Assembly: GCA_002633005.1 (NCBI GenBank)
Contig: NMRA01000557.1
Location: 145,513-209,512 of the forward strand
Reading direction: 5' to 3'
Origin: Phoronis australis
Taxonomy: Eukaryota; Phoronida; Phoronidae
DNA length: 64,000 nt
The translations under genes were made by a program, and so were the position numbers. The notes below the pieces were generated by a model. It ran no database searches, was not told the DNA's origin, and saw nothing but the letters and a program-made list of their open reading frames with translations. The number at the start of each line of letters is the position of its first letter. The first letter of the stretch is position 1. Shown here piece by piece: positions 21,201 through 27,046 of the stretch.

Positions 21201-22314
21201 CAACTGGGGGGAGGGTGCACTGTGTACATTGACTCCCGTTCTAACTGTACACTAGGCAATGACCATCGCCTCTGTTGGCCCGAACCAGAGGCGATGCAGA
21301 GGCTATAGGTGCTCTGTACGCCGGAAGCTTTTCGGCGAATTATGCCTCGCACCGACTAAACCATCAAAGTCACGTTGTTATAAATACCTTTTGCGTATAG
21401 AGGAACACCTGAGGAGGTTGTCGATGTGTTTAATTCCTTCCAACTCGAACAAATACTCCCATTATCAAACTTTTTCTTTGAGCAGTCCCTATTTCAGTTC
21501 CCAAAATCGTGAAATCAACTTTTTCATTTTTTAACCAGGCCGAAGGTCAGAAGTTGCGGACCTACCGGCGAACTTTGAAAACTGAAGTTCCCGCCCTTCG
21601 CGTACGTGCTGCCGGGAACCAGCCGTGCATTTGCCGTGTTGTTAAACATTAAAATGTCAAATATGTGCACAAAGACTGTTAAATGTCATATGAACAGCAT
21701 TTATTTTTATCAAATACAAACAATAATTCATTGAAATACAAACAGTTTCAAGTAACGCCAATTAAAGACAAGTTTAAGTGGTGGCATTTTGGAAACGAAC
21801 ATTTGACTGACAAGACCGCAATGGCTCACCTTTGGCCTATTTAAAAATTATTGAGGTTACGAAGTCACATCACCTAGCGAGCGCGGTAAAAATTGGAGCG
21901 TGCGCAGTACAAAAATTTTGATTTCACGATTTTGGGAACTGAAATAGGGACTGATCGAAGAAAAAGTTTCATAACGGGAGTATTTGTTCGAGTTGGATGG
22001 ACTTAAACACATCGACAACCTCCTAAGGTGTTCCTCTATGCGCAAAAGGTATTTATAACAACGTGACTTTGATGGTTTAGTCGGTGCGAGGCATAATTCG
22101 CCGAAAAGCTTCCGGCGTACAGAGCGCCTATAGCCTCTGCATCGCCTCTGGTTCGGGCCAACAGAGGCGATGGTCATTGCCTAACCGTATACAGACTAAC
22201 TGACCAGTCCCAGGTTTTGGGATTCCATATAAATTCCACAAACTTACCGACTACATTAGTAATTTCGTCAGCTCTTTCAGATGGAAGTGATGGTTTGCTC
22301 CCGCCAGTGGCCAT
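59..22314 (-). CDS. RNF123: RNF123/KPC1-like E3 ubiquitin ligase, N-terminal half (20 exons)
   Basis: This is a split gene on the minus strand. Exons in transcript order: 22314-22248, 16356-16293, 16072-16002, 15372-15265, 15169-15107, 14296-14211, 13221-13135, 12045-11978, 11738-11495, 9530-9414, 8445-8320, 6171-6079, 4982-4909, 4127-4022, 3826-3671, 3023-2949, 1904-1799, 1351-1247, 521-447, 201-59. All phases match; the total is 2034 nt or 678 codons without a stop. The product resembles vertebrate RNF123 (KPC1) along its length: an N-terminal segment, a SPRY domain (exons 4-9, about residues 70-240) and the helical middle region, with blocks such as [25 protein letters not shown] and [11 protein letters not shown]. 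In vertebrates RNF123 with UBAC1 forms the KPC complex, a cytoplasmic ligase for p27Kip1 and NF-kB p105. The C-terminal RING should lie beyond the left edge, so catalytic competence cannot be judged here. The start was chosen from the GAAGATGG context and the phase-1 donor that fits exon 2. Confidence 0.93.
447..521 (-). CDS. RNF123: RNF123 exon 19
   Basis: The exon reads [20 protein letters not shown] then VDDYE. It occupies the place of a low-complexity, poorly conserved vertebrate linker (STSEKVKVR...REDIEG). Phase 1 at both ends fits exons 18 and 20. The acceptor chosen is ACTTTAG, because the next AG six bases later breaks frame. Confidence 0.72.
1247..1351 (-). CDS. RNF123: RNF123 exon 18
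   Basis: The exon reads [20 protein letters not shown] then [15 protein letters not shown], matching vertebrate [29 protein letters not shown]. Phase 1 at both ends, donor GTAAAG. Confidence 0.95.
1799..1904 (-). CDS. RNF123: RNF123 exon 17
   Basis: The exon contains [20 protein letters not shown] then WAEESGNHA, matching vertebrate [20 protein letters not shown]...SNPHA. Phase 0 in, 1 out, donor GTGAGT. Confidence 0.93.
2949..3023 (-). CDS. RNF123: RNF123 exon 16
   Basis: The exon reads [20 protein letters not shown], almost identical to vertebrate [14 protein letters not shown] longer alternative frame is also open here, but only this frame has homology and fits phase 0 on both sides. Confidence 0.95.
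3110..3300 (+). repeat. G-rich (GGGA)-type tract in RNF123 intron
   Basis: This is a stretch of GGGAGG-like runs on the plus strand, so the RNF123 pre-mRNA is C/T-rich here. It lies about 90 nt upstream of exon 16's acceptor. Long open frames across it (Pro/Ser/Leu-rich) are compositional artefacts. Confidence 0.9.
3671..3826 (-). CDS. RNF123: RNF123 exon 15
   Basis: The exon contains [20 protein letters not shown] then [12 protein letters not shown], corresponding to the vertebrate coiled helix RRAYERGCQRL...LQVQILKLLLDNKDD. It is 156 nt, phase 0 at both ends. Confidence 0.92.
4022..4127 (-). CDS. RNF123: RNF123 exon 14, downstream of the AT-AC intron
   Basis: The exon reads [20 protein letters not shown] then [15 protein letters not shown], matching the vertebrate IKSPLRV...LQELIPTTWW segment. 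Phase 2 in, 0 out, donor GTGAGT. Confidence 0.92.
4128..4908 (-). other. Candidate U12-type AT-AC intron of RNF123 (781 bp)
   Basis: In transcript orientation the intron starts ATATCCTTTTT, the minor-spliceosome donor consensus. It ends CTCTCCTTAACTATATCAC. The TCCTTAAC core is the U12 branch-site consensus, about ten bases before the terminal AC. Joining here rebuilds NILFDKIK, collinear with vertebrate NVLFD, in correct phase. No GT-AG alternative keeps the frame, because a TGA precedes the branch site in the exon 14 frame. Confidence 0.85.
4909..4982 (-). CDS. RNF123: RNF123 exon 13, upstream of the AT-AC intron
   Basis: The exon reads [20 protein letters not shown] then LENIL, a strong match to vertebrate YLRLTIAILRHEKSRK. 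The exon must run past the apparent GTATGC donor so that RYALENIL joins LFDKIK in exon 14. It then ends at CT|ATATCCTTTTT, a U12-type donor, in phase 2. Confidence 0.9.
6079..6171 (-). CDS. RNF123: RNF123 exon 12
   Basis: The exon reads [20 protein letters not shown], aligning with the vertebrate EVQDCLKQLMMSLLRLYRF segment. It is 93 nt in phase 0, acceptor CTTTCAG, donor GTTTGT. Confidence 0.88.
6172..8319 (-). other. RNF123 intron 11 apart from the hAT-like element
   Basis: This intron is mostly filled by the hAT-like element. The flanks hold one open frame with splice-like borders (6285-6394) that is out of phase with the gene. No other feature is supported. Confidence 0.5.
6536..7956. 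mobile_element. Non-autonomous hAT-like element
   Basis: The ends are inverted (CAGGGCTCGAC ... GTCGAGCCCTG) and flanked by a 5-bp direct repeat CATGG at 6531-6535 and 7957-7961. Both subterminal regions carry many copies of a 'GCGACCTGG / TCGCATTT' motif in alternating orientation, typical of hAT transposase-binding clusters. No transposase frame is visible. The CAGGG start suggests hAT; the 5-bp duplication is shorter than the usual 8. It lies in the RNF123 intron between exons 11 and 12. An N at 7206 lies inside. Confidence 0.8.
8320..8445 (-). CDS. RNF123: RNF123 exon 11
   Basis: The exon reads from [17 protein letters not shown] to SSLWTFLQ, aligning with the vertebrate helices KVYLVEAVLMSFLL...LLWLFME. 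It is 126 nt, phase 0 at both ends. Confidence 0.88.
9414..9530 (-). CDS. RNF123: RNF123 exon 10
   Basis: The exon contains [18 protein letters not shown], matching the vertebrate LAHIFHHFAPLL block. It is 117 nt, phase 0 at both ends, acceptor GTTGCAG, donor GTAAGT. Confidence 0.93.
9998..10050 (+). repeat. GT/TG microsatellite
   Basis: An interrupted run of alternating G and T in the RNF123 intron between exons 9 and 10. The open frame through it is not a gene. Confidence 0.85.
10168..10245 (+). repeat. 16-bp minisatellite
   Basis: About five tandem copies of a unit close to AGACATGCACCCATCC, with variants (CCGCCC, TACCCACCC), in the RNF123 intron between exons 9 and 10. Confidence 0.85.
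10860..11449. mobile_element. piggyBac-like MITE (590 bp)
   Basis: The element is bounded by TTAA on both sides (10856-10859 and 11450-11453). Its ends are inverted: CCCTTATCCTGC ... GCAGGATAAGGG. TTAA target duplication and a CCC start are the hallmarks of piggyBac elements. No transposase frame is present. It ends only 45 bp from the 3' edge of RNF123 exon 9. Confidence 0.85.
11495..11738 (-). CDS. RNF123: RNF123 exon 9, end of SPRY domain; candidate GC-AG intron follows
   Basis: The exon carries [32 protein letters not shown] and [10 protein letters not shown], matching the C-terminal SPRY strands and the VEL segment of RNF123. No GT follows VELEM. GCAAGT does, which is the GC-donor consensus, and using it gives phase 0 and a spacing close to the vertebrate protein. 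A GT donor 30 nt further (GAG|GTTGTC) is also in frame and would add ten residues, so the exon end is uncertain. Confidence 0.85.
11978..12045 (-). CDS. RNF123: RNF123 exon 8 (SPRY)
   Basis: The exon reads [20 protein letters not shown] then FHR, the SPRY 'W..GDVIGC.ID...GT..F..NG' strand pair. Phase 0 in, 2 out, donor GTAAGC. Confidence 0.93.
12430..12945. repeat. Possible diverged relative of the 6.5-kb hAT-like repeat
   Basis: The left edge reads CAGCCCTCGAATT and the interior and right part repeat the same 'AAATGCGACTTGGC / GGCGACCT' style of motif as the element at 6536-7956. A matching right terminus is not visible, so the borders are guesses. Confidence 0.35.
13135..13221 (-). CDS. 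RNF123: RNF123 exon 7 (SPRY)
   Basis: The exon reads [20 protein letters not shown] then NKTTDKYGE. The GVGD...YAYDGNRVRKWN block is diagnostic for RNF123. It is 87 nt, phase 0 at both ends, with donor GTCGGA, which is unusual at position +3. Confidence 0.95.
14211..14296 (-). CDS. RNF123: RNF123 exon 6 (SPRY)
   Basis: The exon reads [20 protein letters not shown] then NNCKFSQE, nearly collinear with vertebrate KWLYEV...QIGWC. It carries the hallmark SPRY strand with GWC. The acceptor is CTTCACAG and the donor GTAGGA. Confidence 0.93.
15107..15169 (-). CDS. RNF123: RNF123 exon 5 (SPRY)
   Basis: The reading [17 protein letters not shown] aligns with the vertebrate stretch containing FGTIRSTTC. 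Phase is 1 at both ends. The acceptor (GCGAAG) has a weak polypyrimidine tract, but the join makes a codon that continues the RLGVI block. Confidence 0.75.
15265..15372 (-). CDS. RNF123: RNF123 exon 4, start of SPRY region
   Basis: The exon reads [20 protein letters not shown] followed by VDADRLGV, matching the vertebrate block around RLGPSTVVLDHTGG and LLGVIG. I used the donor GTATTA rather than the overlapping GTGAGT four bases earlier in the transcript, because only the former keeps frame with exon 5. Confidence 0.82.
16002..16072 (-). CDS. RNF123: RNF123 exon 3
   Basis: The exon reads [20 protein letters not shown]. This resembles the short helix before the SPRY domain in vertebrate RNF123 (LPEHLDQLL). 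The acceptor is TTTCCAG and the donor GTATGT, phase 2 in and 1 out. Confidence 0.8.
16293..16356 (-). CDS. RNF123: RNF123 exon 2
   Basis: The acceptor is CATTTCAG and the donor is GTAAGT. Phase 1 in and phase 2 out fit both neighbours exactly. The reading [18 protein letters not shown] occupies the place of the vertebrate segment with LNDYLNRIF. The cysteine and tryptophans are not shared with the vertebrate protein, so this short exon rests mainly on splice and phase logic. Confidence 0.7.
16610..16900. repeat. Dispersed repeat fragments in RNF123 intron 1
   Basis: Two fragments lie here. 'CGCTAGGACCTAGCAAAAATC' followed by CACGTGATCT...TTTAAAATACA recurs at 38668-38750. The stretch from 16770 to 16900 (CCCCC-rich, ending AAAATCCTGGATCTGCCC) is an antisense relative of the GGGGCGGATCCAGGATTTTG repeat at 44539. 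Confidence 0.6.
17713..18580 (+). repeat. Ordered GTAGTGTACGTACCCC box array / ~340-bp higher-order repeat
   Basis: Boxes close to GTAGTGTACGTACCCC start at 17713, 17867, 17888, 18047, 18214, 18233, 18391, 18544 and 18563. They alternate between pairs spaced 19-21 bp and singles spaced about 153-167 bp. Whole segments between boxes also align (e.g. 17888-18047 with 18233-18391, and 18047-18214 with 18391-18544), so the array is a degenerate tandem repeat of about 330-350 bp. Isolated boxes occur at 18906 and 19286. The box core GTACGTAC is palindromic. The array is inside intron 1 of RNF123. Function unknown. Confidence 0.85.
20417..21077. mobile_element. Foldback (long-TIR) element A
   Basis: Arms of about 250 bp (20417-20666 and 20822-21077) are inverted copies of each other with clear similarity, and begin GGCACTAGTCGGATATAATGG on both sides. 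The spacer of about 155 bp has no gene. Flanking bases CAATTCTC and CATTTCTA could be a diverged 8-bp target duplication. The 138-codon frame across it is not a gene. Confidence 0.85.
21255..22181. mobile_element. Foldback element B with TA target site
   Basis: Arms of roughly 290-320 bp are inverted copies (21255-21540 and 21860-22181), starting GGCAATGACCATCGCCTCTG. The element is flanked by TA on both sides, as for Tc1/mariner-type MITEs. The open frames starting [10 protein letters not shown] on both strands are mirror images produced by the repeat and are not proteins. The right end is 66 bp from RNF123 exon 1. A further copy is at 30800-31290. Confidence 0.88.
22248..22314 (-). CDS. RNF123: RNF123 exon 1 (start codon)
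   Basis: The ATG is at 22314 in a GAAGATGGCC context. The exon reads [20 protein letters not shown] and ends in phase 1 at a GTAAGT donor. It is separated from exon 2 by an intron of about 5.9 kb. The promoter should lie just right of 22320; no TATA box or other element is convincing there. Confidence 0.8.
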
Positions 22315-22498
22315 CTTCAGAGCTTATTCTGCAAAACTTAGCGTATTATTTTAACCTGCGTCTTTCATTATTGGCACGTACTCCTTCCCGAGAGGACAGG
22401 AAGAAGCAAGACCGGAAATACTACGGTTTATTTTTGTTCTGAGATAAACGAGAATTCGATCTATTTATCAGCAACCGCCTGATTTTAATGACAGAGAA

Positions 22499-22625
22499 CA
22501 GTGGCGGAGCTAGGATATCACAAGAGGGCCCAACATTTTGTCTGTAAGCATTTGCGCAAAGCACGATTGTAGATGCGTATAGCACCGAATGGGGGCCAAA
22601 GTCGGGAGGGGGGTTTTCCCCTGAC
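22499..22625 (-). repeat. Dispersed repeat, 'CAGTGGCGGAGCTAGGAT' family, copy 1
   Basis: The segment beginning CAGTGGCGGAGCTAGGATAT and passing through TTTGCGCAAA and CACCGAATGGGG is an inverted copy of 52060-52200. It is probably a small non-autonomous transposon. Confidence 0.75.
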
Positions 22626-24423
22626 ACGGGCCTGGAAGACACGTGCACTCCATCGCCGCATTTTCGACTTCTTTACCCTTCATATGGTTACTGACATTTC
22701 TTCAGTAATCATAAAATATCACAGTGTCTACCATATAAACAGAGCCCACTATTACCATATGGACCCACTGATGAGGCTAGAATTTGGCCGCACCCCGCCA
22801 TGATTCCCCCGGCGCTCGCCGGCTTTCACAGCGTGATCGGGTGAGAGCACCAGAGAATTGTTCGTGACGTACATTTAATAAGCCTTGGGCCCTCATTACA
22901 AATATTTATAAAAAGAGAGTACAGGATATCTTATCTAATCAGGTACTAATTTTGATCACTTATGGACTCTACCTCATTACCAGCAATATTGAAACCGTGA
23001 ATTGCGCATGCGCGAAAATCACTCAGTTAGCCCCCTTCAGAATACATGGGATTCGCAGAAAACACAGCGTGAGGGTCTTATTTATGAATCAATCACATTT
23101 GCCGATAGCACATAACATACATAAGTATTTTGTTAAAAACGTGGCCAAGTTTCAGCAAAATTGGAAAAAAATTTATGTTTAACATGGTATGGCCAAAGTT
23201 TTGGCTTATTTTGTCGCTTCGATCAGTGGAATCGCCGCTAAAAACCCGAAAGTGGATGTGAGAAAACGATAATTTTGGACCAAGCCTTTCATGTGCGGTT
23301 AGTTGCCGATAGACCCAACAGATGTCAGTATAATCAAGATTGAAATGTAGGATTTTGAAGAAAATTAGACAAAATTTTGTATTTAACATGGGGTCGCCGA
23401 TAATTGCCAATTTTGGCCTTTTGATATCAGTTTATCGTCATAGACTAGCATTAGTGGGTCTAGTTAATTCGAAGTTTTTGGTTAAATCACTGATAATATT
23501 CACACCAGTATACTAATAAACGTTTTCTCTATATATAACAATTTGATTCCAATGCTTAAGTAGTGCGTACAACAGGGATTAGCCCTTGACCGGCCCGGCC
23601 CATAGTGCGGGAGCTAAGAATTCAGCTCTAGGCCAAAGTAGCTATGTGCGGAAAACTCAGCCACCTGAGGTGTTTACGATCAACTTCAGAGAAAAAAAAN
23701 GTGCGAGACAAGGCAACGAGTAAGGACAGCTTTGATTTGCTTACGAGTAGTGACTCATGATTGGCCAGACATCTGTACTAATATGTTTTGTCTTTCCTTT
23801 TCAACGGAATATATTTGAACTTTGGTAATTTTGGGCTACAAAATGTAGAACAACCTTTCTGGTGCTTCTCTCCAGTAGACACTGAGACACGCGGAGAGTG
23901 AAGCGCTAACTGGTCCATAAGCGATGACCTAGTTTTCGCAGAGAACCTGGCGGATGACCTAGTTTACGAATTGCTGGTAATGTTTAGAGTTTTGTCAGTT
24001 TTAAAGAGAGCCTGGAACACCGCGCGGCGCGACATAGGCCTAGTAGTCCGGTGGGATACCCCGGGCTGGGTCCCGGGGCTAGTTGGGCCACCGCCACAAA
24101 TTCGGCTAGTAATACTTGCACTTTCAGCCTCAGACATTTTGAGCAATCACGTGACTTCTATCGTTACACTAAGACCACTACGCTGGTCGAAGGCGGGGTG
24201 TTTTCTTGAACTTACAGGCAACGATTGGTTTTTAACCCGGTTTAAATTTTGGAGCTTCAGCACTAGTCGATTCGGTGCCGGTCATAAGCCGTGAGCAGTG
24301 ATGTAAAATGTTTTGTTCGTGGGTTTTAACAACAGTTCGCTCTTCAAGACAGGCGATGTGATTCTCTATTCCTTGATCAGTGACTGATGAGGTATCACGT
24401 GGCGGGCCATCATGAGAGATAGT

Positions 24424-24479
24424 GGGGCAAGTTGGGCACGGTCCTTGGGGCTAGTCTGGCCAAGGGCCGAACTTGCCCC
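24424..24479. repeat. Short inverted repeat
   Basis: GGGGCAAGTT at 24424-24433 pairs with AACTTGCCCC at 24470-24479, with a second inner complementary block (GGTCCTTGG / CCAAGGGCC). It would form a GC-rich hairpin. No associated gene. Confidence 0.7.
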
Positions 24480-24539
24480 GTTCACTTTACTTGATATACC
24501 ATCAATAGTTTTTTTCAGGGAATTTAATGAGTAGTATTC

Positions 24540-24920
24540 ATCATGAAATTGCAGAAACTCATAGTACTTTCGTCAGAAATTGTTAAAAAGATATTTTTGA
24601 CAAGCCGCGTTCCATATACCTCTTCAAAAAACAAACTGTTAACTAAAAAAAGAATTTCAGTTACGTGTAGTATACTGTAAACGAGTACACGACAGAGAGC
24701 AAATAATAAAAATGTGAAATTATGTTTATACATGTACATGTACACGTTAACGTACTCACTCCCTAAGTTTAGTACATGTAAAAGAGGGTCATTGGTAGCC
24801 GCTCGTTTAGCCAGCCATCTACAGTACGTGTAGCTATTTGGAGACTATCGTCGAATTACGTACAGCTGGACTGTGTGCTGATTACCGTTAGACCCTTGCA
24901 AGGGGTTAGATAGATACAAC
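24540..24920 (+). repeat. Internal fragment of the 25.7-kb repeat family, copy in + orientation
   Basis: The stretch with GTAGTATACTGTAAACGAGTA and the later GAGGGTCATTGGTAG matches the complement of 25945-26100 and the direct strand of 41770-41960. It is one of three copies of the same repeat in the window. Confidence 0.75.
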
Positions 24921-25671
24921 CACAGACGCCAAAAATGTCTTTAGGGGGCACCACACTAGTAGGAACCCATCTGAAAATCGCCAGCGTCTTGGTCTCGTCA
25001 GTAGAAATACATCGGCCAACTGTGATAGTAATCCACTGAACAATTTGGTGCCTATACAGAAGCTGACGAGAGAAAGACTAAAAGTTATTGAAATTACCAG
25101 TAGGTGAAGCAAACTACATTGAATCCACCCAAAACTGAAGGAAAAGGTGCTGTCGCCAAATCTCTTGTAAACTAAACGTCTAAAAACTCTGAAAATGCAG
25201 AAGCATTGGTAAAAAATTGCCACTGTGGGGGTAAAGCTGTTATTGAAGTGGTCTGAAACTCGTCGTCACACACTACCATCTTTACAGGAACATGTCTGCA
25301 ACATTTCACAAAGATCCTCCAAAAGGTTAAGGAGAAACAGCCGTGGATGGCAAAAAGTGCCCCCATAGGGCACCAGTGAAAGTAACATCCGAAGATCAGC
25401 GTGAGGCGTGAGCTGCTGTTTTCTCAGTAATGAGGAAAGCATCTGTCAATTATGATAATGATAGTTTGAGCGGTTTGCTGATAGAGAGGTGGGCATCAAA
25501 ACGAACTCAAACATTTTTATAATGGCCGCTAAGTGATTTCGTCAGATACCTGCAAAAACAGTACTCTTCTTAATATTTGCTAAATTTCATGAAAATCCCT
25601 CAAGGAACTTAAAGATACGTGTAAATGAGGAAAGGTTAAAATATCGTCAGCTTCATAGAAACACATCTTCC

Positions 25672-26510
25672 GGATTGTTCTAAAATCCATCGACCGCACA
25701 CCCTAGGACATCCTCGACCCACAACCCCCACGACCCCAACCTCTTCGACTCACGACCTGTAGCAATAGATGTTTCTTTGTGTTTTTTACACGTTTCATAA
25801 TCATATTACGTCGCTGAGTGAATTTCGCATATAATTACTTACACGCGAATCTGTTCTGGTGGTAAAACAGAAAGAGGCGTAAGAACATGATCTGAAATAA
25901 CGAATTGTGAGCGTGCTATCGTTCTCACGAAAATAGTTCCACGAGCATCTACATACTAATGACCCTGTTCTACTAAACTCAGGGAGAGAGCACGTAAACG
26001 TGAATGCACATAATTTTAATCATACTGTCTTCCTCTCTGCTGTATACTCGTTTACAATATACTAATGTTGAGTTACTCCTTTAGTTAAAAGTGTTTTCAA
26101 ACTGTATTTTCTGATAAATTATATATTCGTGGATCCCTCTCCCTCTCCCAAAAGAACTTGAATCTGCCCTTCACTGAAGAGCAGACGAGACGATTACACT
26201 CTGCCGGGAACGACATTTGTAACAGTTACGTTGGTAGGTCTTTGATTTGAATTGATTTGGTTGCGATTTTTCCCCGTTTTTTTGCTTTTAAGCTTGCCGA
26301 ATGGGCTCTCTTAATTGCAGAAAAAAGAGGAAAAAGCCAGCCGAGCTCAGGGCCAGACTAGTTGGTCCTGCAAGTCAGCGCTTGTTCTAGGTTCAGATCG
26401 AGTCGAGCTTGTATAGACTGGGTCGAGGGGGTTGTGGGCCGTGGCCGGGTTGAGGGGGTCGTGAGTCGAGCGGCATGGGTTGTGGGGGTTGAGGGGATTT
26501 AGAACAATCC
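25672..26510. mobile_element. TIR element with GGATTGTTCTAAAATCC ends (839 bp)
   Basis: The left end GGATTGTTCTAAAATCC is mirrored by GGATTTAGAACAATCC at the right end. Just inside, a C-rich 'CTCGACCCACAACCCCCACGA' block faces a G-rich counterpart at 26420-26490. No transposase frame is present. The middle is homologous to the repeats at 24540-24920 and 41640-41960. Confidence 0.75.
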
Positions 26511-26929
26511 AAACCTACCAAATCGCGTTAAGATCCAGCAAGTCTTTTAGGAGATACAGCAGCAGACCCCAGATGCAGGATGCCGAGACAAAGATGACCG
26601 CAGGAGGCATCGATATATAAATAAGTGGGTGCAATTACATAGCAAAGAGGTAGATTGAGTCACAATTACAAGTCCCATTTTTGGCTATTTTCCCAAAATT
26701 TAATTCACAAGGAAAAATTTGTCAAATTTTTAAGAATAATCCATGAATTTTTAATCTTTACACACGCCGATTACGGATCCCTCGGTGCCATGCAGGCCTC
26801 AAACTTGATAGTGCTATCTTGTGAGACCGGAATCCGATAGATGGCGAAGTGCGTCATTTCTTCGAAACCCGCCCGTCAGCTCATCCAGGGCTGTTATTAT
26901 ATGTTGTTGGGTCAGTTTTTGATACAGAA

Positions 26930-27046
26930 ATGAGTTCATACACAAGCACAAACTCCGAAAACGCAAAACTAATAGAGTCGTTGTGGAAGCAGTGTAAGGA
27001 ATGTTCATCGCTGTGTGAAGTAACCATCGAGCTAAAAGACAACGAG
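26930..27046 (+). CDS. BTB-Kelch exon 1 (first BTB, N-terminal part)
   Basis: The exon reads LIESLWKQCKECSSLCEVTI then ELKDNE, the BTB opening helix and first strand (usually 'L..+L...C DV.+.....'). It ends in phase 0 at donor GTAAAA. The intron that follows contains a LINE insertion. Confidence 0.82.

Larger units (their letters stand above)
22320..26929. other. Intergenic spacer between divergent genes
   Basis: This spacer lies between the RNF123 start (minus) and the BTB-Kelch start (plus). It holds the repeat at 22500-22625, an approximate internal duplication around 23095-23410, an N at 23700, the inverted repeat at 24424-24479, a repeat copy at 24540-24920 and the foldback element at 25672-26510. 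No coding exon is supported. Both promoters should be in it, but I see no decisive promoter element. Confidence 0.6.

Noticed and set aside
21259-22177. Two near-identical proteins starting [10 protein letters not shown] on opposite strands
   Set aside because: They are the inverted arms of element B read from each side. There is no family match and both open only within the repeat.
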